Origin: Sulfobacillus benefaciens
Lineage (GTDB): Bacteria; Bacillota; Sulfobacillia; Sulfobacillales; Sulfobacillaceae
Assembly: GCA_003023725.1 (NCBI GenBank)
Contig: PXYT01000009.1
Span: 1-64,000, forward strand
DNA length: 64,000 nt
Reading direction: 5' to 3'
Both the position numbers and the translations under genes were made by a program. This document shows, in pieces, positions 48,789 to 58,394 of this stretch. The notes under the pieces are model-generated. The model ran no database searches. It worked only from the letters and a program-made list of their open reading frames with translations, and was not told where the DNA came from. Positions within the stretch are counted from its first letter, which is position 1, and each line of letters begins with the position of its first letter.

Positions 48789-49409
48789 ATGCCCCGGTGG
48801 ATTTTTGGTTTGGTGGCAATACTGGGTGTGTTGACATTGGGCAGTATTGCCGGATTTTACGCGTTTAACCAGGCTCGTTACGTAGAATCGCCTTATGCGT
48901 TTGTTACGGCTCCCTATGCGTGGGTTTCCGCTTCCAGCCCAGGGATTGTGAAGCAAGTATTGGTGCAGAACGGACAACATGTAAAAGCGAAAGAGGAAGT
49001 AGCGCGTATCACGACTTATGCGGGAAAAACCCTTTCCGTTTTGGCGCCCCGGACTGGGACGGTCGGTTCCATGGACGTGGCACCTGGGGCCAGTGTCGGC
49101 GCCGGGCAAGATTTGATGGCCGTTGTTCAACTGGCACACAGTCAAATTATGGCTGAAATTCCCGAGTCGCGTGCTCGCAAAGTGGCTCTAGGGCAGGTAG
49201 TAAACGTGACATTAAGTGCATTGCCTGGCACAACACTGACGGGGCGTGTTACGCATGTTGGCTCATCCACCTTAAGTACTTTGTCTCCGCTGCTCCAAGT
49301 CGGCAGCTTTGCGAAAGAACGAGAATGGATACCGGTCACGATTTCAGTGAATCCGGCAGGGAACCAATTAATTGCTGGAGAAAACGCGTCGGTTCGTATT
49401 CACATTTAA
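48789..49409 (+). CDS. Short HlyD/EmrA-like membrane fusion protein (first copy)
   Basis: A 206-residue protein anchored by one N-terminal helix (about residues 5-25). Two lipoyl-type half motifs, around SPGIVKQVLVQNGQHVKAKE and APRTGTVGSMDVAPGASVG, are joined almost directly, so the long coiled-coil hairpin of Gram-negative EmrA is missing. The beta-barrel end includes MAEIPESRARKVALGQVV. This compact form suits a single-membrane cell. It precedes the MFS pump gene. Confidence 0.8.
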   Translation: MPRWIFGLVAILGVLTLGSIAGFYAFNQARYVESPYAFVTAPYAWVSASSPGIVKQVLVQNGQHVKAKEEVARITTYAGKTLSVLAPRTGTVGSMDVAPGASVGAGQDLMAVVQLAHSQIMAEIPESRARKVALGQVVNVTLSALPGTTLTGRVTHVGSSTLSTLSPLLQVGSFAKEREWIPVTISVNPAGNQLIAGENASVRIHI

Positions 49410-49446
49410 ACGCGTTCCCCACATTCTAGGAGGAAGGTATTCTGTA

Positions 49447-50991
49447 ATGGCTCAACAAGATTCATCAACCATCACAAACAACTGGGGAGTCGCACTCGCT
49501 GTTCTCATTACCGGTGGGTTTATGGCGATTCTAGACACCTCAATCGTAAATATTGCCATTCCTAAGCTGGAAAGCGTATTTTCGGTCAATACGGCCCAAG
49601 TGCAATGGGTTGTGACCATCTATATGCTAACTTTGGGTGTCGTTGTGCCATTGGCGGGATATCTAGGAGAGCGGTTCGGATACCGTCGCATTTACGTGGT
49701 GTCGTTAGCTATCTTTACCGTGGGTTCGGCACTGTCCGGGCTGTCATGGAGTCTTTCTATTCTCACCATGTTTCGGGTCCTGCAAGCCTTGGGCGGAGGA
49801 CTCATCATGCCCATTACGATGGCCATGGTTTATCGCATGGTTCCCAGACAGCGCATTGGAACAGCCATGGGTTTCTGGGGGCTGGGTATTATTGTGGCTC
49901 CGGCTATTGGTCCAGCCTTGGGAGGATGGTTGGTACAATACGTGGATTGGCGTCTGATTTTCTATATCAATGTGCCGATAGGAATCGTGGGTGCGTTGTT
50001 GGCATTGGCCTATGTACCCAAATTTCCAAGGGGAGTGACCGGCCCGTTTGATTTTATGGGATTTATGTTGTCAGCCCTTGGCCTCTTCGGGTTGCTTCTC
50101 GCGTTATCGGAAGGGCAAACCTGGGGATGGGGATCAGAGGCCATTGTCCTTCTTCTCACCTCTTCTATTCTTCTTCTCATCTTATTTACTTTATGGGAAC
50201 TTACGGTGAAGCATCCCTTGCTTAACCTGCGGGTGTTTGCCCATGGTTCTTTTGCAATGGCCAATATTTTGGTCATCGTGATTACGGTGTCGATGTATTC
50301 GGGAGTTTTCTATGTGCCGCTATTTTTGCAAACGGTGGCTGGTTATGGTGCTTTGAAAACCGGATTGATGATGATGCCGGCGGCATTAGCCTCAGCCGTT
50401 ATGATGCCATTATCCGGGCGATTGTACGACCGAATCGGGGCAAGGCCAGTCGTCTTGGTCGGGCTGGTGATCTTGGCGTATACGACATTTTTGCTGCATG
50501 GACTATCGACCACCACCCCAGTTTCGGACGTGGTGCTGTGGCTGACCTTTAGGGGTTTGGGGATGGGCATGGCTATGATGCCAGCCACTACGGCTGGCAT
50601 GTCTGCGGTGCCAACTGCGCTGGTGGGCAGCGGATCCGCGATTAACAATATTATGCAGCGTGTTGCCGGATCTTTTGGTCTTGCTTTCATGACGGCAGTT
50701 TTGCAATCACAGGCTACGCTCCATGCGACCACTTTGGCGGCGTCCTATACCCCGGCATCCCAACCTGCAATGCAGTTCATGCATCAGTTATCTGGTTACT
50801 TGCATCAGCACGGTATTCTAATTAGCCAAACAGTTTCGATGACTACCAGCGAACTGTATCACTTGATTCAGGAGCAGGCATTTGTGATGGGGATTGACGA
50901 TATTTTCGTCCTGGGGGCAGCCATCACCTTGCTGGGAGCCCTGTTGTCCTTATTTCTCAGGACATACCGTCATCAGCGAGCTCAAGGATAA
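49447..50991 (+). CDS. MFS drug efflux transporter, DHA2 (EmrB/QacA) family
   Basis: A 514-residue proton antiporter with 14 predicted helices. Family motifs include LDTSIVNIAIPKL in helix 1 (motif D1), GERFGYRRIY between helices 2 and 3 and RVLQALGGGLIMPI in helix 4, with the conserved arginine. ATG at 49447 follows AGGAAGG; an in-frame ATG at 49372 lies within the previous gene. Flanked by membrane fusion protein genes on both sides, it should export hydrophobic compounds. Confidence 0.92.
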   Translation: MAQQDSSTITNNWGVALAVLITGGFMAILDTSIVNIAIPKLESVFSVNTAQVQWVVTIYMLTLGVVVPLAGYLGERFGYRRIYVVSLAIFTVGSALSGLSWSLSILTMFRVLQALGGGLIMPITMAMVYRMVPRQRIGTAMGFWGLGIIVAPAIGPALGGWLVQYVDWRLIFYINVPIGIVGALLALAYVPKFPRGVTGPFDFMGFMLSALGLFGLLLALSEGQTWGWGSEAIVLLLTSSILLLILFTLWELTVKHPLLNLRVFAHGSFAMANILVIVITVSMYSGVFYVPLFLQTVAGYGALKTGLMMMPAALASAVMMPLSGRLYDRIGARPVVLVGLVILAYTTFLLHGLSTTTPVSDVVLWLTFRGLGMGMAMMPATTAGMSAVPTALVGSGSAINNIMQRVAGSFGLAFMTAVLQSQATLHATTLAASYTPASQPAMQFMHQLSGYLHQHGILISQTVSMTTSELYHLIQEQAFVMGIDDIFVLGAAITLLGALLSLFLRTYRHQRAQG

Positions 50992-51081
50992 CCGAAGACG
51001 GATGACATTCGTTAAATTCTCATCGTGCATTTCCATCGTGCATTTCAAACCCGTTTGGGTGACTAAAAGGAGCGAACACTT

Positions 51082-51783
51082 GTGAAACAGAGCCGATTAA
51101 TTCTTATCAACATTCTCATTATCGTAGCGCTGATTTTGGTCGGAGGAATCATTGCCTATTACTGGACACAAAGTTATGATTACGTGTCCACGCAAGATGC
51201 GTCAATTTCCGCGTCGAGCATTCCTGTGGCGGCGACTCAGACGGGGACTGTGGAAGCGTTGGGGCTTCACATCGGGCAGAAGGTTACGAAGGGCCAGGTG
51301 GTTGGAAAGGAGCTGGTATTGACGTCTTCCTCGTCCGCTTCCGCCAACGGAAAAGCAAAATCCACCACCAGCACTGCGGCTCCATCGGCTACCGTCAATA
51401 TCGAAGCCCCCGCCAATGGTGTCGTGGCCAATGTTTCGGTGAATAACGGGCAAATGGTCTCGGCGGGGACACCGGTGTTCACACTGGTTCAGCTATCGCG
51501 CGTCAACGTGATCGCCAATATTCCCGAAAGTAAAATTCGCAATGTATCCGTGGGCCAAAGTGCGACTATTTATGTGGATGCCCACCCTGGTGTAGCTTTT
51601 TCCGGTACCGTCAAGGCGATTCAACCTACGACACAATCCTTCTTTTCGCTCATTCCCACGGCTGCCACTTCTGGGACCTACACCAAAGTGACTCAGCGGG
51701 TTCCGGTGACTTTGTCCATAGATGCAGCCGGATATACCTTACTGCCGGGGGAAAACGCGGAAGTGAGGATCACGGTACACTAA
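51082..51783 (+). CDS. Short HlyD/EmrA-like membrane fusion protein (second copy)
   Basis: A 233-residue protein with an N-terminal anchor (residues 7-28) and two lipoyl half motifs separated by a Ser/Ala/Thr-rich low-complexity linker (about residues 75-100) instead of a helical hairpin. The barrel part, IANIPESKIRNVSVGQSATI, is clearly related to that of the first copy at 48789. GTG at 51082 follows AAAGGAGCG. A pump gene with two different fusion proteins is uncommon. Confidence 0.8.
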   Translation: MKQSRLILINILIIVALILVGGIIAYYWTQSYDYVSTQDASISASSIPVAATQTGTVEALGLHIGQKVTKGQVVGKELVLTSSSSASANGKAKSTTSTAAPSATVNIEAPANGVVANVSVNNGQMVSAGTPVFTLVQLSRVNVIANIPESKIRNVSVGQSATIYVDAHPGVAFSGTVKAIQPTTQSFFSLIPTAATSGTYTKVTQRVPVTLSIDAAGYTLLPGENAEVRITVH

Positions 51784-51823
51784 ACTCGGTCCGTGTATAA
51801 TAAGGGAAAAAGGAGGCGCCAGG

Positions 51824-52681
51824 ATGCGAGTACTGCTGACGGGTGGAACCGGCTATGTGGGGCAAGCGGTTCAAAGGGCCTTGATTCACCATGGCCATGA
51901 TGTCACGGTCTTGGCCCGTCATTCGCACGGGTTGCTTCCCGGAGTTCAGTTTGAGAAGGGAGATATCCGACACGTAGACTTAGGTGCTTTGTTGGCAGAC
52001 ATAAACGTTGTGGTTCATCTCGTGGGGATCATCGAAGAGCACCCGGCAACGGGTGTCACCTTCGACGTTATGCACTATCAGGTGACGAAGCGGCTGGTAG
52101 ACGCCATGACTCAGCATGGTTTAGGACGGTTGATTCACATGTCAGCCCTAGGAACACGGGCGAGTGCACGAAGTCACTATCACCAGAGTAAGTGGAAAGC
52201 TGAAGAGTTTGTTCGGCATAGTAACATCGAGTCGGTTATTTTGCGTCCCTCTTTGTTGTTTGGGGGAGGGGCGCCCTTTTTTATGATGGTTAGGAATCAA
52301 TGCCGTTTGCCCGTCGTTCCCGTTCCAGCAGACGGGGAAACATTGCTTCAGCCTGTTGCCCGCGCCGATGTTGCGGAGCTTATAGCGCGTCTAGTTACAA
52401 CCGAGCAGTATTGGGGCCAAACATGGGAAGTTGGCGGAACGAAACGGTTCACCATGAACGAATTGTACCGGCACGTTGCCGCAACCCAGGGACGCCGTCA
52501 TGTTCCCCTGTTGCATGTTCCTTTAGGGATTTTGTTTCCTATGGCCCGGCTAGGTGAAAATCTGCCTGGCTTTCCCATAACTGTCGATCAATTGATGATG
52601 TTGAACGAGCCTAACATTACTGACGACACCCGGTGGCATCAAGTGGTGGAAGAAGTGACACCCTTAGACCGTGATTTTTAA
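51824..52681 (+). CDS. NAD(P)-binding protein, atypical SDR / NDUFA9-like
   Basis: A 285-residue Rossmann protein opening with GGTGYVGQAVQRAL, followed by VVHLVGIIEEHP and the SALGTRASARSHYHQSKWKAE stretch in which Tyr-x3-Lys lies in the usual place. This pattern matches the NDUFA9/YwnB-like group of atypical short-chain dehydrogenases. Substrate is unknown. A TATAAT lies at 51795, and AAAAGGAGG precedes the ATG. Its stop codon overlaps that of the convergent methyltransferase gene. Confidence 0.8.
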   Translation: MRVLLTGGTGYVGQAVQRALIHHGHDVTVLARHSHGLLPGVQFEKGDIRHVDLGALLADINVVVHLVGIIEEHPATGVTFDVMHYQVTKRLVDAMTQHGLGRLIHMSALGTRASARSHYHQSKWKAEEFVRHSNIESVILRPSLLFGGGAPFFMMVRNQCRLPVVPVPADGETLLQPVARADVAELIARLVTTEQYWGQTWEVGGTKRFTMNELYRHVAATQGRRHVPLLHVPLGILFPMARLGENLPGFPITVDQLMMLNEPNITDDTRWHQVVEEVTPLDRDF

Positions 52682-53526
52682 TCGGGCCGATGGCCCACGA
52701 CACGGAAACCGGAAATGCTTTGTAATATCCATTCGCCTTGGGTAGCCTGCAAATCCTCGAGAGCTGTTTGCCACTGGAATTCCGTCAGCAGATTGTGAGA
52801 GAATAGCTCGGGCAAAACTTGCTCAATTCTTTCACGTTCAAACTGATGGCTTATATCATTGGGATCCTGGACAGAAAATTGGACGACAGGATGAATTTGC
52901 ACCGAATCTACGATTAGTCCGGCCTGATGCACAAATGACGAGATTTTTCTGCCGATGAACCGATCCCCTCCTCGTAAGGACTGTAGAGTTTGGAAAGCCT
53001 TAATGACGAGTTGCCAGGAATCTGGCAGAGTGGGAAATTCGACGGTAAAACCGTCATCGACATCTTCGATGAAAACCGCAGCCCCCGGTTTCAAGACACG
53101 GTGAATTTCGCGAGATAGAAGAAGTGGCTTGTCGAGGTGCTGAAATAAAAAGCGGGCAGTTACCCCATCCAGCGATTGATCCGAAAAGGGGAGGCGATAG
53201 GCGTCGGCTGCCATGAACGTCACGGGATCTTCGTGTCCATAAACTGACCGAACCAGTGCCCGTGCATGTGTTATGACATGGTTGTCGATGTCAACGCCGA
53301 CCACGTGTACTCCAAGAGCTTGAGCCATCTCGAGGGCCATGACTCCATAACCTGTGCCGAGATCGGCAATGGTTTGCCCTCGTTCAAAAGGTAACGCAGC
53401 AATCGCTTGCCGGCGGACAGGCGCCGTGTAGAGCGTTTGCCGCAAGAGCCATTGTTCCGACGGCGAAAGGCGGTTCAGCAGATCCCAACACAGAGCATCC
53501 AATTGCTCTACAAAGGAGAAAGTCAC
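52678..53526 (-). CDS. SAM-dependent methyltransferase
   Basis: A class I methyltransferase of 282 residues. The cofactor motif ADLGTGYGVMALEMA is followed by VVGVDIDNHV (acidic ribose contact), then AADAYRLPF and LFQHLDKPLLLSREIHRVLK, as in UbiE/Methyltransf_11 proteins. An N-terminal helical part of about 60 residues precedes the fold. GTG at 53526 lies seven bases after GAGGTG; the frame extends to 53619 without a ribosome site. Substrate cannot be deduced. Confidence 0.82.
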   Translation of the reverse strand: MTFSFVEQLDALCWDLLNRLSPSEQWLLRQTLYTAPVRRQAIAALPFERGQTIADLGTGYGVMALEMAQALGVHVVGVDIDNHVITHARALVRSVYGHEDPVTFMAADAYRLPFSDQSLDGVTARFLFQHLDKPLLLSREIHRVLKPGAAVFIEDVDDGFTVEFPTLPDSWQLVIKAFQTLQSLRGGDRFIGRKISSFVHQAGLIVDSVQIHPVVQFSVQDPNDISHQFERERIEQVLPELFSHNLLTEFQWQTALEDLQATQGEWILQSISGFRVVGHRPD

Positions 53527-53672
53527 GTATCCACACCTCAGATCGATTCCGATCATTGTCGCAAGGCTCCGGATCCCCATCATCCTTCTTTTCCCATAAA
53601 CGAAGATCCTAGCCGCCACAAGTCCTGTACCTAAGCATATCGTCTCGGATGATGTTTCACAAAAATTAAGCG

Positions 53673-54095
53673 TTAAATAGCCTTACGCCTTTGGTGTTCC
53701 AGGAGATGATCCAGTTGGTAATGTCCATAATAATCGAGCCACGAGTGGAACCGTTGGCCGCAATAGGGACAAGTACGAAACGCCCGGCTGGGAAACAACT
53801 GCTTTGCCCGCTCTTCATCACTCGGGGCAACCAAAGCACCATTGACGGCAATGGCCAACAGCGCCAGACCTTGTTGGTAAAGCAGATCCGTATAACCGTG
53901 GGCATCAATCACACTCAGTTCCCAGTACACTTCTCGAGAGTCGAAGATGCGATATTGCGACAATCTGCGCCCCCGTATCCATTCCACTTGCAGATGGTGA
54001 TGCACCATTTCCGCTAAACTGGGACTGGTTAACGACGCGTCGACGAGCGTATTGATTAATTTCCGAAGATAATAGGTTTGCAGTGGCTTGCGCAT
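53673..54095 (-). CDS. Small protein with a C2H2 zinc finger
   Basis: A 140-residue protein whose last part has Cys109, Cys112, His125 and His130, that is C-x2-C-x12-H-x4-H, the spacing of a classical C2H2 finger, with Phe116 in the expected core position. The N-terminal hundred residues are mixed helix and strand and match no family known to me. ATG at 54095 follows AAAGGAG by seven bases; an upstream ATG at 54191 lacks a site. C2H2 fingers are rare in bacteria; nucleic-acid or protein binding is possible. Confidence 0.65.
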   Translation of the reverse strand: MRKPLQTYYLRKLINTLVDASLTSPSLAEMVHHHLQVEWIRGRRLSQYRIFDSREVYWELSVIDAHGYTDLLYQQGLALLAIAVNGALVAPSDEERAKQLFPSRAFRTCPYCGQRFHSWLDYYGHYQLDHLLEHQRRKAI

Positions 54096-54582
54096 GTCTT
54101 TGACTCCTTTCACACAATTCTTTGGGGAACGACTTAGGGGGATGCATAACCTCCCCTGTCTATGCAAATTCGGCATGTCGCTGATCTGCAAAACATGCTT
54201 CTCATTCGATTAAGAAGAATTTTAGATTGGTTGCCATAATACGTGGTCATTACGCATGCTCCAGGTTCCGAGTTACGCCGGGAAATCTCGGATCGGTTGC
54301 GCAAATGCCACATGATTCACCTATTGGCAGGTGTTTAAAGGCTTTACAACGGAAGATGTCTTAATTCGTTCACCGATTTTCATCATGTGTTCGTATAACG
54401 CTGACAGCCTTAGTTGATATTGTTGTTGACTGGGTATTCATATTATATCGCAATCGATACTTTGCTTGCACGAAATTTAACCGATAAGATGGCTATGGGA
54501 TGAAAAGGCCTCTTATGTGAATGACGAAGAACGCGGTCGTACTGATGTGAGACCAGAAAACGGGAGAGGGCGTTAAATCTTC
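54096..54582. other. Intergenic stretch between divergent genes
   Basis: No gene is supported. An imperfect palindrome, CTTCTCA...TTAAGAAG, lies near 54197-54216, upstream of the minus-strand zinc-finger gene. The plus-strand promoter of rplM begins at 54583. Confidence 0.5.
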
Positions 54583-54611
54583 TTGACATGATGAGCCACG
54601 ACCCGTAGAAT
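54583..54611 (+). promoter_or_regulatory. Promoter of rplM-rpsI
   Basis: TTGACA (54583-54588) and TAGAAT (54606-54611) are 17 bases apart, leaving a leader of about 48 bases before the rplM start. It has the same box spacing as the promoters at 12025 and 23620. Confidence 0.75.
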
Positions 54612-54665
54612 ATTACTGTTCGGTTGCCGGCAGCGTTGTCGGCACACAAGGCAGGAGGGAATCTG

Positions 54666-55100
54666 ATGTCCACTTATATGGCCCGGTCCCAAGATGTGAA
54701 GCGCACATGGTATGTGATCGATGCCGCCGGATTGCCGTTAGGGCGTGTGGCAACGGCCGTGGCAACAATACTGCGCGGTAAGCATAAGCCTACCTATACG
54801 CCTCACGTAGATACGGGAGATTATGTAATTGTTATTAACGCTGCCCATGTGGTACTGACCGGCCGGAAACTTGACCAAAAAATTTACTTTCATCATTCGG
54901 GTTATTTTGGCGGATTAAAGCGAACGGTCTACCGCCAACTTATGAAGAAAAAACCGGCTTTTGCAATGGAAAAGGCCATTCGCGGCATGTTGCCTCATAA
55001 TCCTTTAGGGCGTGCGATGTTCAGGAAACTGAAGGTGTATGCTAATGCCGATCATCCGCACAGCGCTCAACAACCGCAAGTATGGGAGGTTAAAGTCTGA
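54666..55100 (+). CDS. rplM: Ribosomal protein uL13
   Basis: A 144-residue early-assembly 50S protein, with [38 protein letters not shown] and [22 protein letters not shown] at 54666 is seven bases after AGGAGGG; an in-frame ATG at 54624 lacks a site. It overlaps rpsI by one base. Confidence 0.97.
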   Translation: MSTYMARSQDVKRTWYVIDAAGLPLGRVATAVATILRGKHKPTYTPHVDTGDYVIVINAAHVVLTGRKLDQKIYFHHSGYFGGLKRTVYRQLMKKKPAFAMEKAIRGMLPHNPLGRAMFRKLKVYANADHPHSAQQPQVWEVKV

Positions 55101-55492
55101 TGGCAGTCGCGCAGTTTTGGGGAACAGGCCGTCGCAAGAACGCTGTAGCACGGGTAAGGTTGGTTCCGGGAACAGGCCGCATTTTAATCAATGGACGGGC
55201 TTTTGAGGAGTATTTCCCGATGCAGACCTTGCAAACACTCATCATGGCTCCTTTGAACTCTGTTGATTTGGAAGGCCGTTTCGATGTCCTTGTCCGGGTT
55301 GCCGGAGGAGGCGTATCGGGCCAAGCTGGTGCGGTAAGGCATGGTATTGCGCGAGCTCTCTTGAATGTTGACCATAATTTTCGCACTCCGCTCAAACAGC
55401 GGGGATTTTTGAAGCGTGACTCCCGAATGAAGGAACGACGAAAGTATGGATTGAAGAAGGCCCGGAAGGCACCGCAATTTTCAAAACGATAA
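55100..55492 (+). CDS. rpsI: Ribosomal protein uS9
   Basis: A 130-residue 30S protein with [38 protein letters not shown] and the basic end [16 protein letters not shown], whose last Lys-Arg contacts P-site tRNA. It starts at the stop codon of rplM. Confidence 0.97.
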   Translation: MAVAQFWGTGRRKNAVARVRLVPGTGRILINGRAFEEYFPMQTLQTLIMAPLNSVDLEGRFDVLVRVAGGGVSGQAGAVRHGIARALLNVDHNFRTPLKQRGFLKRDSRMKERRKYGLKKARKAPQFSKR

Positions 55493-55494
55493 AG

Positions 55495-55514
55495 AGCCTG
55501 CAGAGGCTTTTTAT
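55495..55514 (+). terminator. Terminator after rpsI
   Basis: AGCCT-GCAG-AGGCT followed by TTTT and a T-rich stretch, three bases after the rpsI stop codon. Confidence 0.75.
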
Positions 55515-55580
55515 TTTTGAGCTCAATATATAAAGAAAGATCAAAGGAAGCAGCTCCAATGGGGGTGCTTCTTATTCATT

Positions 55581-56041
55581 GCGCGTCAGCCATGGGGGGT
55601 CTCTACGGTGAAAGTCCGCGACGGCGAGGCGGGATTTGGAGAAATCGCAGACCATGAATCGCGTACGCGGCCTGCTGCGGGACGAGTTGCGGCACAGAAC
55701 AAAGTCATACGTCCCAAAAGAACAGGGGGAAATGCATCGGGTGCATGAGAGGAAGGAGACCGCTCTTATCCGGGGTGATTTGCTCGAGATGACGGCAGGG
55801 CCGGGCAACCGTCGCCGGTGGGTGCCAGTGAACGTGCACGAATCAGCCGACGCCGTAATAGGCAGGAGCGGCTCGCCTATTGAAGGACCAAATGGGAAGA
55901 AAGGATGAATGGAGCGCGTAGGCATGACACGAATTCGTGCAGAAACTGACCGCTGAGGGCTGAGTGCGCTGTCGGCACCGCCTCAGACTTTATCCTGGGA
56001 AGACGACCTCATGAATCGGTATTTGATCAAGAGCCGCATAA
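55581..56041 (+). mobile_element. Decayed group II intron lacking its reverse transcriptase
   Basis: From GCGCG at 55581 the DNA follows the domain I pattern of bacterial group II introns: CATGGGGGG, GTCTCTACGGTGAAAGTCC, then ACAAAGTCATACGTCCC, CTTATCCGGGGTGATTTG and, before the place of the intron ORF, AATCAGCCGACGCCGTAATA with GAAGGACC. The consensus 5' end GUGYG is altered to GCGCG. The intron-encoded protein is missing, and only a stub resembling the start of domain V (GAGCCGCAT near 56031) can be suggested, so the 3' limit is uncertain. It lies just after the rpsI terminator. Splicing is unlikely. Confidence 0.6.
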
Positions 56042-56754
56042 AATTCCCCACGGGGGAGGAATTTTTCGTTATAAAAAGTCTTCCAACAGAACTGTTAGGG
56101 GAGTAAGTGGTGTGCATCGGCTTCAAACAAAATCGACCGCTAAGATGGCCGATCATCGTCCCGGCGATCATTGGTAAATATGGTGCCTCCCTTCGGAAAT
56201 TCCCAATTGTTCGTCAGGATGAGGCTTTGTGCTTAATAGCTATTGGCGACTGCTAGAAATAACAACGCCGCCCCGCGCGGTCAAAAGCCAAATATTTTCA
56301 TTCTTGGAGGATAATTAAATCTACCCGCTGCAATTCTACGTCCGCTCTAGCATCCTCGTTGGTAACGTTTCGGTTAGACGAATCATCAATCCCGTGAGCT
56401 GGAAACATCAAACCGTGTGACCCGGTTCACAGTCCGCCATGCCGAGAAGCCTGCCAACAGGGGTTTTATGCAGTCCCACCCTTTCATAAACCACGAGATG
56501 TAGTGTTATGGCGAACTTGAGGGCAGAACCATGGGAAATGGCTAATGGCTCGATACCTCAATAACCCTCTCGACGTGGCATCGTTTGAACAGGACGTAGT
56601 CAAGAGCCTTGCGGGAAATGTCCTTATCGGTCAATCTTCAAGAACCACCATAGGCGGATCCGCTTGCACAATAGTGAGAGAGAGGAGGAGAGGGCGTCTC
56701 ATCCTCTCCTCCTTCGCTTTCAGTGCATTCTATGACTTTGCGCAGACCATTTTG
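56042..56754. other. Intergenic stretch after the intron relic
   Basis: No gene is supported. A hairpin AAAATTCC...GGAATTTTT at about 56038-56065, with a T run, resembles a terminator. A second GC-rich hairpin, GAGAGGAGGAGAGG/CCTCTCCTCCTTC (about 56680-56715), lies beyond the stop codon of the minus-strand regulator gene and may end its transcript. Confidence 0.45.
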
Positions 56755-58077
56755 TTAGTTCATGGCTTCAACTACTTCCGGTGTCGATATCACCGGCAAT
56801 TTCGGTGCAAACTTTCGCGGTTCGGATGACTCATAAACCGGATCCGTCAGATGTGTCCATAATTGTTGCAAAGCGGTAGTATCACCGAGGTGGCCCTGGA
56901 CGATATAGTATTCGCATTCCAACTCGCGTTGTTTGTACACGGGAGTCATGGTCAGTGCCTGACTCAGGTATTCCCGTGCTGATTCGAACTCTCCTCGGGA
57001 AACAGCCCGGCGTGCTAATGCCCGTAAAGCCAGGATTTTTGTATCATGCCACGGCCAGCTGTCGGGAGTTCCCAAAATGCGATGGGCATACTGATCCAGC
57101 ATTTTATCGGAAGCCGGGATACGCAATAAAGATTCCAAGATGACAGCCTGGCCTTCCTGAAAGTGGACCCGGTCAAAGACGGCAAGCGAAGATTGCAACA
57201 GTTCGCGGGCGTCGTCTACCCGTCCAATATCAATGAGTACTTGCGCCACATCGGCCTGTAAGGTTGCGCGTTCTTCCGCTCCCCGGATTTCATTGAGCAA
57301 CATCATTGCTTCATCCACAGCTTTCGATGCCTCGACACTGTGTCCCAGACGCCACTCAGCCGCAGCAATCCGTGACAGCAGTTCTGCGCGACGGCACGCG
57401 CTGAGTTGTTTTTGGTCTAAAGCCATACGATATAGTTCTAAAGAGGAGACCCATTGTCTCTGGCTGTAACAAAAGTCTCCGTAGTGTTGAGCAGCTTCGG
57501 CACGTATATTGGGCCCTTCCCGCGTATCAAGACGTTCGGCATACTCCAAAGCCTGTTGAAAAGAATTCATGGCCTTATGAAAGGATCCGTGACGCGCTGC
57601 AGCCATTCCGAGAGTATTGGCAATTTCTATGGCCTGTACGGGATGATCATCCGGATGGATGAGGCTCAGACTCTCTTCCAAATGAGCTAAAGCAGCGTCC
57701 AAATTGCCTTGGGACATTTCTAATTTACCCATGGTGGCTTTAATGCGAGCTAAAATATCTTCCCGCCCGGTTCGTTCCGCAAGGGTCAAGGCCTCTTGGA
57801 GTCCCAACATACCGTCCTCAAGCCGTCCGCTGTTCCACAGCGCTTGCGCCGCTTTTAGTAAAACCTCAATGGTTCGCATATCGTCGCCATTCTCAAGAAA
57901 ATACCCCAATGGTTTGCCGAGTCGGCTGGCGATAATTTCTAGCGCTTTGTGGGATGGATGAATACGGCCCAATTCAACCTGACTCACATAACTTTTAGTC
58001 AGTTCATCACCGGCTAGCTGCTCTTGGGTTAACCCTAATTTTTTTCTCAGGTCACGAATTTTGGTCCCAACCATCAT
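56755..58077 (-). CDS. XRE-type HTH regulator with C-terminal TPR repeats
   Basis: A 440-residue protein: a Cro/C1-type helix-turn-helix (residues about 5-60, with LRKKLGLTQEQLAGDELTKS and the recognition stretch SYVSQVELGRIHPSH) followed by about 350 residues of TPR-like helical repeats (for example DAALAHLEESLSLIHPDDHP and ESAREYLSQALTMTP). This layout resembles RRNPP-type regulators, which often respond to peptides, though a dedicated peptide gene is not visible here. AGGAGGGA precedes the start. Direct repeats upstream may be its operator. The cell-wall amidase gene is divergent. Confidence 0.85.
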   Translation of the reverse strand: MMVGTKIRDLRKKLGLTQEQLAGDELTKSYVSQVELGRIHPSHKALEIIASRLGKPLGYFLENGDDMRTIEVLLKAAQALWNSGRLEDGMLGLQEALTLAERTGREDILARIKATMGKLEMSQGNLDAALAHLEESLSLIHPDDHPVQAIEIANTLGMAAARHGSFHKAMNSFQQALEYAERLDTREGPNIRAEAAQHYGDFCYSQRQWVSSLELYRMALDQKQLSACRRAELLSRIAAAEWRLGHSVEASKAVDEAMMLLNEIRGAEERATLQADVAQVLIDIGRVDDARELLQSSLAVFDRVHFQEGQAVILESLLRIPASDKMLDQYAHRILGTPDSWPWHDTKILALRALARRAVSRGEFESAREYLSQALTMTPVYKQRELECEYYIVQGHLGDTTALQQLWTHLTDPVYESSEPRKFAPKLPVISTPEVVEAMN

Positions 58078-58394
58078 ACATCCCTCCTATAAATTAATGT
58101 ACCATAAGTTAACCAAATGTACATCGCTAGTCGTGTAAAAAATTTAATAATCGGCTTTTAGGTCAAATAACCAAATTATCTATATCTGATTTTATAGCGA
58201 ACCCACTAAACCAATGACGCAATTACCTGCCGCAATTATTATAGCCTCATGGTACTACTTGATGGATACACGAGTAGCGGCATCGTATATACCGAGATTG
58301 GCGGCACATACTCTTGCGGGAATTTATCCACACTATGAAATCAAAATATTCACCGATTACGACATTTTTTTGGGTCTGAAAGGGGGGGAAGCGT
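58078..58394. promoter_or_regulatory. Divergent control region with ATGTAC direct repeats
   Basis: ATGTAC occurs at 58097-58102 and at 58117-58122, exactly 20 bases apart, close to two helical turns, and only about 20-45 bases from the regulator start. The rest of the region is A/T rich and holds no gene. The repeats are candidate binding sites of the HTH-TPR protein. Confidence 0.45.

Noticed and set aside
55572-55925. Open frames on both strands (90 and 117 residues) within the intron relic
   Set aside because: The DNA matches group II intron RNA domains, which explains the open frames without a protein.
56545-56829. 94-residue plus-strand frame
   Set aside because: It runs into the end of the opposite-strand regulator gene and spans a terminator-like hairpin.
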